64,000 nucleotides of DNA from SVEL01 sp017381055. Lineage in GTDB: Bacteria > Bacillota > Clostridia > Lachnospirales > Lachnospiraceae. The notes under the pieces are model-generated. The model was not told where the DNA came from and ran no database searches. It saw only the letters and a list, made by a program, of their open reading frames with translations. A program made the position numbers and the translations under genes. Numbering within the stretch: position 1 is the stretch's first letter; the number at the start of each line of letters is the position of its first letter. The stretch is from NCBI GenBank assembly GCA_036307185.1, contig JAXJYC010000039.1, positions 1 through 64,000 on the forward strand, in the 5' to 3' direction. Shown one piece after another: positions 1 through 8,569 of this stretch.

Positions 1-83
1 AGCAATAGCTGTGTTTTGTAGAAAATATCACGCAGTAATAAACTTGTATCAAGAGGGCATTTAGCAAATCACGGGTTCCGAAA
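1..83. repeat. Copy A of a dispersed structured repeat, cut by the window edge
   Basis: About 80 bases here are nearly identical to 3814-3893. The two copies share the runs AGTAATAAACTTGTATCAAG and GCATTTAGCAAATCACGGG and end together at GGTTCCGAAA; after that they diverge at once. A small hairpin at 9-35 (CTGTG pairing with CGCAG) is kept in both copies although the bases differ. Whatever lies to the left is outside the window. Seen directly: the repeat. Inferred: that it is a structured RNA or a piece of a small mobile element. Confidence 0.8.
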
Positions 84-145
84 TCCAATGCAAAAAAATA
101 TATAAATATATGCGGTTGTATGATTTAAGAGAATGGCAAGGAGGG

Positions 146-214
146 ATGGTGGTGAAGTTTATTGTAGATGGTAGCAAGGGAAGATGGCGATTCAATTTTT
201 TTGTTGTAATGTAG
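146..214 (+). CDS. Possible 22-residue leader peptide
   Basis: A short open frame follows a strong Shine-Dalgarno AAGGAGG at 138-144. The ATG at 146 is too close to that site, so one of the GTG codons at 149 or 152 is the better start. It would encode VKFIVDGSKGRW and a hydrophobic tail, ending TAG at 212-214. Nothing I recognise. The rest of 84-309 is AT-rich upstream sequence for the DegV gene with no clear terminator. It could be chance. Confidence 0.2.
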   Translation: MVVKFIVDGSKGRWRFNFFVVM

Positions 215-309
215 GGAATTGTGTGGTAATATATGTTATGGTTATGAAGACATTTATAGATAGTTTTGTAAACTACTTGTTAATTTTATGTAAAGGATAG
301 GTATATTAA

Positions 310-1179
310 ATGAGAAAATATGTTATTAGTACTGATTCAACATGTGATCTTCCAGAAAGCTTTGTAGCTGAAAACAATGTGGAAGTTATCCCTGTATTAT
401 ATTCAATAAATGATGTTGTATATGGTACTCCTGATTCTAATATGGATATAAAAGACTTTTATGAAGCTATGAGAAATGGTACTATGCCAACTACTATGGC
501 TTGTAATATTGAAGATTGTAAGACTGCTTTTGAAAAATATGCCAAGGAAGGTTTAGATATTTTACATTTAGCATTTTCATCTGGTTTATCTAGCACATAT
601 AACAATGCTGTTATTGCAGCAAACGATATTATGGAAGAATATCCGGATTGTAAGATAACTGTTATCGACACTTTAGCTGCATCTATGGGCGAAGGTATGC
701 TTGTATACTATGCTGTAAAGCTAAAAAACGAAGGAAAGTCTATGGAAGAGGTTGCTACTTATATTGAAGACAATAAAGCAAATGTAATCTCTCGTTTTAC
801 AGTAGATGATTTACATCACTTACACAGAGGCGGTCGTGTATCTAAGACAACTGCTATTGTGGGGTCGCTTATTAATGTTAAGCCTATATTACATGTAGAT
901 AAGGACGGATTACTTAAGTCTCTTGAAAATGTAAGAGGTAGAAAGAAATCTTTATCAAAGATTCTTGATATGATGGAAGAAGCCATACGTGATTATGAGG
1001 GTTCTAATGAAATTGCATTCCTCTCTCACGGTGATTGCGAGGAGGATGCAAATTATATTGCTACCGAAATCGAGAAGCGTTTCGGTATTAAAACAATGGT
1101 AAACATTTTAGGCCAGACTATTGGTACTCATACTGGCCCAAACTTAATTGCTTTATTCTTTATGGGTAATAAGAGATAA
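310..1179 (+). CDS. DegV family fatty-acid-binding protein
   Basis: The 289-residue length and the motifs TDSTCDLP (8-15), SSGLSSTYNNA (90-100), HRGGRVSKTTA (172-182) and a C-terminal GTHTGPNL are those of the DegV family. Members are soluble two-domain proteins that hold one fatty acid; in Firmicutes they act as FakB, presenting exogenous fatty acid to the kinase FakA. No fakA is in the window, and clostridia usually carry several DegV paralogues, so the individual substrate cannot be told. The start ATG follows GGATAGG. The gene is alone on the + strand and its stop abuts the end of the convergent small gene. Confidence 0.93.
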   Translation: MRKYVISTDSTCDLPESFVAENNVEVIPVLYSINDVVYGTPDSNMDIKDFYEAMRNGTMPTTMACNIEDCKTAFEKYAKEGLDILHLAFSSGLSSTYNNAVIAANDIMEEYPDCKITVIDTLAASMGEGMLVYYAVKLKNEGKSMEEVATYIEDNKANVISRFTVDDLHHLHRGGRVSKTTAIVGSLINVKPILHVDKDGLLKSLENVRGRKKSLSKILDMMEEAIRDYEGSNEIAFLSHGDCEEDANYIATEIEKRFGIKTMVNILGQTIGTHTGPNLIALFFMGNKR

Positions 1180-1410
1180 TCACTCATCAAATTCAACTGT
1201 AACAAAGAATCCACGAGGTGTTTCGTGAATATCCTTCACGATTCCCTTTGTGGATTTTATTCTTTCACTAAACTGAAAATTTGCTGACATAGCAATAGCT
1301 GGCTCTAATGTATAATAGTAGCTACTTGGAAGTCGTCCTTCTGACACTTCACATTCTTGTCCTATTGTCACTAGACCCTCTCGCTCCATTTTAAATTCCA
1401 TTTGTCTCAT
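1180..1410 (-). CDS. Small hypothetical protein, 76 aa
   Basis: A 76-residue protein starting at ATG 1410 with GAGG seven bases upstream. I do not recognise a named domain. It contains LEPAIAMSANFQFSERIKS and ends FFVTVEFDE; the alternation of hydrophobic and charged residues near the C-terminus suggests a small beta-rich fold. There is no signal peptide, no membrane segment and no cysteine pair for metal (one Cys). Its stop directly abuts the stop of the DegV gene coming from the other side. It lies 23 bases downstream of the zinc-ribbon gene and is probably co-transcribed with it. Confidence 0.7.
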   Translation of the reverse strand: MRQMEFKMEREGLVTIGQECEVSEGRLPSSYYYTLEPAIAMSANFQFSERIKSTKGIVKDIHETPRGFFVTVEFDE

Positions 1411-1433
1411 ATTTAAACCTCAAAAAACATATT

Positions 1434-1796
1434 TTACTCTGAAAGCACTAACGGACACTTATTCCTCATATTCAACGGACAGTCATACATATTTTCGCCA
1501 TCTCTTTTTGTGATATACGATAATGGACACTTTCTACAATCAGACTTTGCAAAATCACCTGGAACCTCAAAAGATAATGTAGCTGTTTTCATACCTACCT
1601 TCTTATACTCTTCCTTTGAGATATTGTCCCACTTTAAATTCTGACCACATGAAGAACAAACTCCATTATTTCTGGAAACCGGTCTCTTACATGTAGGACA
1701 TCCATAATATACATTTCCACTTTCCTCAGTAATCTCTACTACATCTGCTGCAAATTGCTTAATTAACTGTGCTCTTAAATCATCTTGTAATGCCAT
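1434..1796 (-). CDS. Zinc-ribbon protein of unknown function
   Basis: I place the start at ATG 1796 (protein MALQDDLRAQL, 120 aa) because AAGGAG lies six bases upstream; a longer frame to 1826 lacks such a site. The protein has two CxxC pairs typical of a zinc ribbon (CPTCKRP and CSSCGQN), then a second cysteine cluster (CRKCPL, YDCPL, NKCPL). Probably a soluble zinc-binding protein; the ligand or nucleic-acid partner is not evident. It begins right after the diguanylate cyclase gene ends at 1832 and may be read with it. Confidence 0.8.
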   Translation of the reverse strand: MALQDDLRAQLIKQFAADVVEITEESGNVYYGCPTCKRPVSRNNGVCSSCGQNLKWDNISKEEYKKVGMKTATLSFEVPGDFAKSDCRKCPLSYITKRDGENMYDCPLNMRNKCPLVLSE

Positions 1797-1831
1797 AATA
1801 TTCTCCTTCTTTTGCATAATATTCAATGCGA

Positions 1832-3478
1832 CTATATATTTTCTTTCATATTCATTTTATTTTTATACATAAGTCCATCTGCACGACCTCTTGTATCCTT
1901 TAAGTCTTCATCTAATTCTGAGTCGTACACTGCATATCCAAATGCAATACTCATATTTATCTCTTTATTTATAGAGTTATACTCATCAATTTTTTTCTGC
2001 ATTTCCTTATAACATAACGCTATTACTTCATCTGAAATATTTTTTCCAATAACAGAAAATTCATCTCCACCTATACGATAACAGTTTCCTGCACATCCAA
2101 AAGATTCTTTTATGTATCTAGCACTTGATATAATATAGTCATCTCCGAAATTATGCCCCAAAGTATCATTACATTTCTTTAAATTATTCAAATCAAACAT
2201 AATAACTGTATACTTATCTTCTGATAAATCCATTTTTTTCATATCATTATTATATGCAGTTCTGTTATACACTCCTGTTAATTCATCTCTATATGCTAAT
2301 TTTTCATATTTTTGTGCTTCTTTGCCCTTACTCATAAGTTTTCTTGTTTCATTCATAGAATAACAGCATAAAGACACTACATGAATTAAAAAGAAAATTT
2401 TTGTAAATATATAATTTCTGCCAGCATTAATATTTATATAATAATATACAATATCAAATCCTACTCCTATAGCTGTCATTAAGCCACATAACATATTCAA
2501 CTTACACATACCGTTAAGTTTCTTCCAACCAACGGTAATAAAATCTATAACCAATAAAGTAACCAATGCAACAACTAAAACACCTATGGTAGCATGAGTT
2601 AAAATCAATGTTTCCTTCATATCCTTAATGCCAAACAATTGCAAACCGTAGACTATCAACTGCACTGCAACATTAAATATGCAAAGTACATCACACACTC
2701 TACTATATTTTCCTTCCATAAGTCTCTTTTCAAAAAGTATCAACGGCACTGTTATAGAACCTAAGATTATGTAAGATATATATGTAAATATAGTTCCTAG
2801 ATCAAATACCATATTAACTACTGGCATATTGATAAAAAACCATATTGACAGCATCACTGCAAATACCCCTAGGTATACAAGAGAATAGCTATTTGTTCTA
2901 TTTCTTGTAGAAAATACACTATAGGCAATAACAATTACTCCAACAAAAAACATTACAAATACTACTACCAAATTCATTATGCTACTCATCAACTCATTCT
3001 TAATAATTGTAGCTCTATCTCCTATGTAAAATGTTGGCTCATACTTTAAATAAGATGCATACTCTGTGTGTATAAATACTTCTACTGTTTTACCAGACAT
3101 TTCTTCTGATATGAATATGCAATTCCAGGCATCTCCCGGTACAGGTTCAAAAAATGATCCTGTCTTATCTATATACATACTGTACATAAGTTGATTTTCC
3201 GAATATACATACACATCACCATGATATGCAAAAAACATTAATGATTCTCCACCCTTTGCTATATCACCAAGAGTATTTTTATAACTTATTATATATTTTC
3301 CATTTTCATCCTTTTCACCAGTTGTACTTCGTTCCCAACCAGACATAACATTTGCAGTTAAATCTTTTGTATTTCTAGTTCTAACATTCTTGACCTGCAC
3401 TACTCCTATCATCAACACTATTGAACTCAATACTGTTATAGCAAACCACCACAATGCAATCTTTTTGCTTCTGCTCAT
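1832..3478 (-). CDS. Membrane diguanylate cyclase (7TM-DISM-like sensor + GGDEF)
   Basis: 548 residues. One membrane segment at about 8-25 is followed by an extracytoplasmic domain to about 165, then a cluster of hydrophobic segments to about 385, and a GGDEF domain at about 395-545. The active-site motif is intact (RIGGDEF, GGDEF at 470-474), so c-di-GMP synthesis is expected. The product-inhibition site RxxD is missing at its usual place just before GGDEF (the stretch reads GCAGNCY). The architecture resembles 7TMR-DISM receptors that sense an external ligand, here unknown. Start ATG 3478 has GAGGAT upstream. The gene stands between the foldback element at 3571-4019 and the zinc-ribbon gene. 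Confidence 0.9.
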   Translation of the reverse strand: MSRSKKIALWWFAITVLSSIVLMIGVVQVKNVRTRNTKDLTANVMSGWERSTTGEKDENGKYIISYKNTLGDIAKGGESLMFFAYHGDVYVYSENQLMYSMYIDKTGSFFEPVPGDAWNCIFISEEMSGKTVEVFIHTEYASYLKYEPTFYIGDRATIIKNELMSSIMNLVVVFVMFFVGVIVIAYSVFSTRNRTNSYSLVYLGVFAVMLSIWFFINMPVVNMVFDLGTIFTYISYIILGSITVPLILFEKRLMEGKYSRVCDVLCIFNVAVQLIVYGLQLFGIKDMKETLILTHATIGVLVVALVTLLVIDFITVGWKKLNGMCKLNMLCGLMTAIGVGFDIVYYYININAGRNYIFTKIFFLIHVVSLCCYSMNETRKLMSKGKEAQKYEKLAYRDELTGVYNRTAYNNDMKKMDLSEDKYTVIMFDLNNLKKCNDTLGHNFGDDYIISSARYIKESFGCAGNCYRIGGDEFSVIGKNISDEVIALCYKEMQKKIDEYNSINKEINMSIAFGYAVYDSELDEDLKDTRGRADGLMYKNKMNMKENI

Positions 3479-3570
3479 ACAATATCCTCATTTCTATAAT
3501 CACGAATATTCTTGCCTAATATTAGCACTATTTTAACATATACCACAGGATTTTACCACTAAAATATTTA

Positions 3571-4019
3571 CTTCAATTCGCAAAGTATATTCATAATTCT
3601 CATTATCAGAACATCTTAGTTTTTCGGTAACGATTTTCTGCCAGTACTATTATGACTGCCTGCATAACTCGCAGCTTGGCTTATTACCCAACAGGGGTAT
3701 AAAAGCCAAGCCTGCTCAAACAGATTCGGCAGGCGACATTATTGCTGCGGTGTGGGGATGAAAACATCACGAAAATCCTCTGATGATGTCTTTCATCCAC
3801 ACGAACATCACCTAGCTATGTTGTGTTTTATAGAAAATAGCACACAGTAATAAACTTGTATCAAGGGGCATTTAGCAAATCACGGGTTCCGAAACTAGCG
3901 GTAAAAAGTAGATGGATATTCGTAGCAGTATTTTAGTATCTATAAGCAGAAAATCGTCTAATAATAAATTATAGTTCTGATAATGAGAATTATGAATATA
4001 TATACTTTGCGAATTGAAG
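3571..4019. other. Foldback element with long inverted ends and internal hairpins
   Basis: The ends are inverted copies: 3571-3612 (starts CTTCAATTCGCAAAG) and 3974-4019 (ends CTTTGCGAATTGAAG), 42 versus 46 bases with one 4-base TATA insertion. A second, weaker inverted match lies inside (CGATTTTCTGC near 3631 with GCAGAAAATCG near 3950). Between them are strong hairpins at 3671-3715 (GCAGCTTGGCTT with its complement) and 3750-3802 (GTGTGG...CCACAC), and the repeated core at 3814-3893. It has no open frame of note and is bounded on the right by the purL terminator. It could be a MITE-like element or the gene of a structured RNA of about 450 nt. No clear target duplication is visible. Confidence 0.75.
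3814..3893. repeat. Copy B of the dispersed structured repeat
   Basis: This is the full copy of the core also seen at 1-83. Relative to copy A it has a handful of substitutions and one base less in the G-run near 3865. The hairpin TTGTG...CACAG is preserved where copy A reads CTGTG...CGCAG. It lies inside the foldback element between its central hairpin and the right inverted end. Confidence 0.8.
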
Positions 4020-4048
4020 AAAAAACGGCAAGAGCATAGCTCTTGCCG
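4020..4048 (-). terminator. Intrinsic terminator of purL
   Basis: On the - strand a perfect 10-bp stem CGGCAAGAGC/GCTCTTGCCG with a 3-base loop is followed by six T. It lies 27 bases after the purL stop and abuts the right end of the foldback element. Confidence 0.92.
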
Positions 4049-4074
4049 TATAAATCAAATTATAATTTTGTGTA

Positions 4075-7000
4075 TTATGAGAAGTACTTAACACCTGACT
4101 CGAAGATCTTAAGGTCCTGATCACCGTAGATGTTCATTGCAACTGCATCGCCTCTTCTCTCTGCATGTGCCATCTTACCAAAGCATCTTCCATCTGGGCT
4201 TGTGATACCTTCGATAGCACAGTAAGAACCATTTACGTTCCACTCTTCATCCATTGTTGGATTACCATTCATATCAACATACTGTGTTGCAACCTGTCCA
4301 TTAGCGAAGAGCTTATCTAACCACTCCTTAGGAGCTACGAAACGTCCCTCACCATGTGAAGCAGGGCTTGTATATGTCTTACCTACCTCTGCAAGCTGTA
4401 ACCAAGGTGACTTATTTGATACAACCTTAGTATTAACCATCTTAGAGATATGACGATTGATTGTGTTGTAAGTAAGAGTTGGCGAGTTAGCATCCTGTCC
4501 TGTAATCTGACCGTTTGGTACTAAACCAAGCTTAATAAGTGCCTGGAAACCATTACAGATACCAAGTGCAAGACCATCTCTCTCATTAAGAAGCTTATGA
4601 ACTGCTTCCTTCATCTTCTCATTTCTAAATGCTGTAGCGAAGAACTTAGCAGAACCATCTGGCTCATCACCTGCTGAGAATCCACCTGGGAACATGATAA
4701 TCTGTGACTTAGCGATACTCTCTTCGAATACCTTTACAGACTCTCTGATATCATCAGCATTTAAGTTCTTAAATACCTTAACGATTGTGTCTGCACCTGC
4801 ACGTTCAAAAGCCTTAGCAGAATCATACTCACAGTTTGTACCTGGGAATACAGGAATAAATACTGTTGGTCTAGCAACCTTATTCTTACATACATATACG
4901 CTACCACCTGTATAAATAGGTGTGTCAAGAACTGTCTTATCATCAGTAACTCTTGTAGGGAATACCTTCTCAAGTGGAGCTTCCCATGTAGCAATAGCGT
5001 CATCCATTGTGATAACCATATCGCCATACTTGATTGTCTCTTCCTCTGTTACGCTACCGATTACCTTTACAGCATCGCCAAGTTCAGCCATAACAGCCTC
5101 TAACTCAGCCATCTTAGTTGCATCGATTTCAGCAACAATATTACCAAAGCCTGGTGCAAATAACTCTTCCTTGCTTACGCATGAATCGCAAATTGCAAAA
5201 CCTAACTTATTACCAAATGACATCTTCGAAATAGCTGCTGCCATACCCTTAGCATCAAGAGCATATGCTGCTACCATTGTCTTATTAACTGCAAGGGAAT
5301 GAATAGCCTCGTAAAGTTTCATAACCTGAGCATAAACAGGCTTATCAAATTCATCCTTCTCAATTGTAAACTTAACAAGCTTATTACCAGCCTTCTTAAG
5401 CTCTGGAGTAACGATTTCACCTTCCTTAGCTACATCTACTGCAAATGAAACAAGTGTTGGTGGAACGTCTATATCATTGAATGTACCAGACATACTGTCC
5501 TTACCACCGATTGATGGAAGACCAAATCCAAGCTGAGCATCATATGCACCAAGTAATGCTGCAAATGGCTGGCTCCAACGCTTTGGATCCTCAGACATTC
5601 TTCTGAAGTACTCCTGGAATGTAAATCTAATCTTCTTGAAATCACCACCGTTAGCTACAATCTTAGCAACAGACTCTACTACTGCGTAGATTGAACCGTG
5701 GTATGGACTCCATGTTGAAAGATATGGATCAAAACCATAACTCATCATTGTAACTGTATCACACTTACCATTAAGAACTGGAAGCTTAGCTACCATAGAC
5801 TGTGTCTCTGTAAGCTGATACTTTCCACCGTGTGGCATAAATACTGAACCAGCACCGATAGAGCCGTCGAACATTTCTACAAGACCCTTCTGTGAACATA
5901 CATTAAGGTCTGAAAGTGTATCGATCCACTGTTTCTTAACATCTGCTACTTCCTTAGCAACTAAGTAGTTATCTTCCTTAGCTGGCATCTCAACAGCAAC
6001 AGAAGCTTCCTGATGAGCACCGTTTGTATCAATAAATGATCTAGCAAGGTCAACGATAACCTTTCCTCTCCACTTAAGAGTCATTCTAGGATCTTCCTTA
6101 ACTACAGCAACTTCAACTGCCTCAAGGTTTTCCTCAGCAGCATACTTCATGAACTCAGCTACATCCTTAGGATCGATAACTACAGCCATTCTCTCCTGTG
6201 ACTCAGAGATAGAAATCTCTGTACCATCAAGACCAGCATACTTCTTTGGAACCATATCAAGATTAATATCAAGACCAGCTGCAAGCTCACCGATAGCAAC
6301 GGATACACCACCTGCACCAAAGTCATTACATTTCTTTATAAGCTTAGAAACTTCTTCTCTTCTGAAAAGTCTCTGAATCTTTCTCTCTGTAGGAGCATTA
6401 CCCTTCTGAACCTCAGCGCCACATGTCTCAATAGACTTCTCTGTATGTACCTTAGATGAACCTGTAGCACCACCACAGCCATCACGACCTGTACGGCCAC
6501 CGAGTAAGATAATGATATCGCCTGGATCAGATGTCTCTCTCTTAACTGCACGTCTTGGAGCAGCACCCATAACAGCACCGATTTCCATTCTCTTAGCAAC
6601 GTAGTTTGGATGATAAATCTCCTTAACAAGACCTGTTGCAAGACCAATCTGATTACCATATGAGCTATATCCGTCAGCAGCACCACGAACAAGCTTCTTC
6701 TGTGGAAGCTTACCTGCAAGTGTCTCCTTAACAGACTTAGTAGGATCAGCAGCACCAGTTACACGCATAGCCTGGTATACATATGTACGACCTGACAATG
6801 GATCTCTGATAGCACCACCAAGACATGTAGCAGCACCACCAAATGGCTCGATTTCTGTTGGATGGTTATGTGTCTCGTTCTTGAAGTTTACAAGCCACTC
6901 CTCTGTCTTACCATCAACCTCTACTGGTACAACGATAGAACAAGCATTGATCTCTTCTGACTCTTCCTGGTCATCTAACTTGCCTTCCTTCTTAAGCTTC

Positions 7001-7851
7001 TTCATAGCAAGAAGAGCAATATCCATAAGACATACAAACTTGTCATCTCTACCCTTATAGAGAACTTCTCTATCAGCCATGTAGTTATTATAAGTATCTA
7101 CGATAGGCTTATTATAGAATCCTTCTTCAAATGTAACATCCTTAAGCTCTGTCTGGAATGTTGTATGACGGCAGTGATCTGACCAATATGTGTCAAGAAC
7201 TCTGATTTCTGTCATAGAAGGATCTCTGTTTTCTTCATTCTTGAAATAATTCTGTATATGAAGGAAGTCTTTAAATGTCATCGCAAGGTTAAGTGACTCA
7301 TAGAGTTCCTTAAGCTCTGCCTCAGCCATATCCTTGAAACCATCAAAAATCTTTACATCAGCTGGCTCATCGAATACAGTAACTAAAGTTTCAGGCTTAA
7401 CCATACCTGTTTCTCTTGAGTCTACTGGATTGATACAGAAGCTCTTAATGCTCTCAAACTGCTCATCTGTCACTGTTCCTTCAATAACATATGTCATAGC
7501 AGTCTTAATAACAGGTGTCTCATTCTCATTTAAGAATCTTACACACTGCTCAGCAGAATCAGCTCTCTGATCAAACTGTCCTGGAAGATATTCTACACTA
7601 AATATTCTATCTGACTCGCCATATGGAAACTCCTCTTCATAAAGAGTGTCAACTGGTGGCTCAGAAAATACAGTATTAAGAGACTTCTGATATGTATCAT
7701 CAGAAAGATTTTCAATATCATAGCGAACAAGTACACGTACGCCTGTAACTGTCTTAATACCTAAAAAGCTTGCGAATTCCTCTTTCAATTCTTTTGCCTT
7801 AACAGCATAAGGAGCCTGTTTTTCAACATAAACTCTTTTAACCTTACTCAT
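4075..7851 (-). CDS. purL: Phosphoribosylformylglycinamidine synthase, single chain
   Basis: Fourth step of purine synthesis: FGAR + Gln + ATP to FGAM. The 1258-residue chain carries a PurS-like N-terminal region, two AIRS-type ATP-binding halves (GGAIRDPLSGR, GGRTGRDGCGGATGSS, SIGGKDSMSG) and a C-terminal class I glutaminase with catalytic Cys in LGICNGFQ and the His/Glu in SHGEGRF. This is the one-chain form, not the PurL/PurQ/PurS split. Start: ATG 7851 has GGAGG six bases upstream; an upstream TTG in frame overlaps that site. Its first 8 bases overlap the end of the DUF1461 gene, so translation is probably coupled. No other pur gene is nearby. Confidence 0.96.
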   Translation of the reverse strand: MSKVKRVYVEKQAPYAVKAKELKEEFASFLGIKTVTGVRVLVRYDIENLSDDTYQKSLNTVFSEPPVDTLYEEEFPYGESDRIFSVEYLPGQFDQRADSAEQCVRFLNENETPVIKTAMTYVIEGTVTDEQFESIKSFCINPVDSRETGMVKPETLVTVFDEPADVKIFDGFKDMAEAELKELYESLNLAMTFKDFLHIQNYFKNEENRDPSMTEIRVLDTYWSDHCRHTTFQTELKDVTFEEGFYNKPIVDTYNNYMADREVLYKGRDDKFVCLMDIALLAMKKLKKEGKLDDQEESEEINACSIVVPVEVDGKTEEWLVNFKNETHNHPTEIEPFGGAATCLGGAIRDPLSGRTYVYQAMRVTGAADPTKSVKETLAGKLPQKKLVRGAADGYSSYGNQIGLATGLVKEIYHPNYVAKRMEIGAVMGAAPRRAVKRETSDPGDIIILLGGRTGRDGCGGATGSSKVHTEKSIETCGAEVQKGNAPTERKIQRLFRREEVSKLIKKCNDFGAGGVSVAIGELAAGLDINLDMVPKKYAGLDGTEISISESQERMAVVIDPKDVAEFMKYAAEENLEAVEVAVVKEDPRMTLKWRGKVIVDLARSFIDTNGAHQEASVAVEMPAKEDNYLVAKEVADVKKQWIDTLSDLNVCSQKGLVEMFDGSIGAGSVFMPHGGKYQLTETQSMVAKLPVLNGKCDTVTMMSYGFDPYLSTWSPYHGSIYAVVESVAKIVANGGDFKKIRFTFQEYFRRMSEDPKRWSQPFAALLGAYDAQLGFGLPSIGGKDSMSGTFNDIDVPPTLVSFAVDVAKEGEIVTPELKKAGNKLVKFTIEKDEFDKPVYAQVMKLYEAIHSLAVNKTMVAAYALDAKGMAAAISKMSFGNKLGFAICDSCVSKEELFAPGFGNIVAEIDATKMAELEAVMAELGDAVKVIGSVTEEETIKYGDMVITMDDAIATWEAPLEKVFPTRVTDDKTVLDTPIYTGGSVYVCKNKVARPTVFIPVFPGTNCEYDSAKAFERAGADTIVKVFKNLNADDIRESVKVFEESIAKSQIIMFPGGFSAGDEPDGSAKFFATAFRNEKMKEAVHKLLNERDGLALGICNGFQALIKLGLVPNGQITGQDANSPTLTYNTINRHISKMVNTKVVSNKSPWLQLAEVGKTYTSPASHGEGRFVAPKEWLDKLFANGQVATQYVDMNGNPTMDEEWNVNGSYCAIEGITSPDGRCFGKMAHAERRGDAVAMNIYGDQDLKIFESGVKYFS

Positions 7852-8569
7852 AAGTACCTCCAAGATTTTGTTTTGTTTGTTTTACTTTTTTTACTAAAAG
7901 CAATAACCCGCCCATTATCAAAATGAACAATATAAATATTACCACTATTCGTATAGCAGTGTCAACAAAAAAGCCTTCAGGAAGAATATTTATTAATCGG
8001 CTAGTGTCGTTATCCAGTATCCACTCATAATCACTAAAGAATAGAGCATGAAACTTATAAAAAGCTCCCGTAAAGTCAACAAATGCCCATATTCCCAATG
8101 CTCCAATCAATAAAAGCAATCCTCCAACAGTTGCTAAATATGCCCTGAATAGCAGGACTTTTATATCCTTCCAATACAATAATAAAAATAAACTTATTAT
8201 AGAAATTACAGCCATTGCAGCGGCGCACCATCTTACCTTAAGAGCACCAACGAATAAATCTCTTACATCGGCCATATGACTTTTTTCTCTTACATCAAAA
8301 AATTCTTTTTGTTGGCCATCAATTGTTGCTACAATATCAAGATTATCTCTATCCCCTCTCAAATAATCCATCATCTCACTACTAACCCATACAAGCTCAT
8401 CCATATCCATATTTACGATACCCTTAGGATTATTTACATTGTATTTAGTAAATTCCTTTCTAAAATAGCCTGAATCAGCATAAACAGCTATCTCCACAGC
8501 ACTTATAACAAGTACAACTAATATACTTATGCAAAATACTCCTGCCAAAAATCGTTCCAAATGTTTCAT
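7844..8569 (-). CDS. DUF1461 / TIGR01906 family integral membrane protein
   Basis: 241 residues with hydrophobic segments near the N-terminus (about 8-30), in the middle (about 108-130 and 137-165) and at the C-terminus (about 205-228), and a loop carrying SHMADVRDLF. This pattern, with the motif HM.DVRxLF, is that of TIGR01906 membrane proteins found throughout Firmicutes; their function is unknown. It is packed between the helicase gene (TAATG overlap at 8569) and purL (8-base overlap), so it is translated as part of the same transcript. The lysine-rich C-terminal tail is likely cytoplasmic. Confidence 0.85.
   Translation of the reverse strand: MKHLERFLAGVFCISILVVLVISAVEIAVYADSGYFRKEFTKYNVNNPKGIVNMDMDELVWVSSEMMDYLRGDRDNLDIVATIDGQQKEFFDVREKSHMADVRDLFVGALKVRWCAAAMAVISIISLFLLLYWKDIKVLLFRAYLATVGGLLLLIGALGIWAFVDFTGAFYKFHALFFSDYEWILDNDTSRLINILPEGFFVDTAIRIVVIFILFILIMGGLLLLVKKVKQTKQNLGGTYE

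Noticed and set aside
3571..4019. RNase P RNA, tmRNA or SRP RNA
   Set aside because: None of the conserved cores of these RNAs could be found on either strand.
6336..6755. Antisense/alternate frame of 139 codons inside purL
   Set aside because: It shares the strand with purL in another frame, has no ribosome site and an arginine/leucine bias typical of shifted reading.
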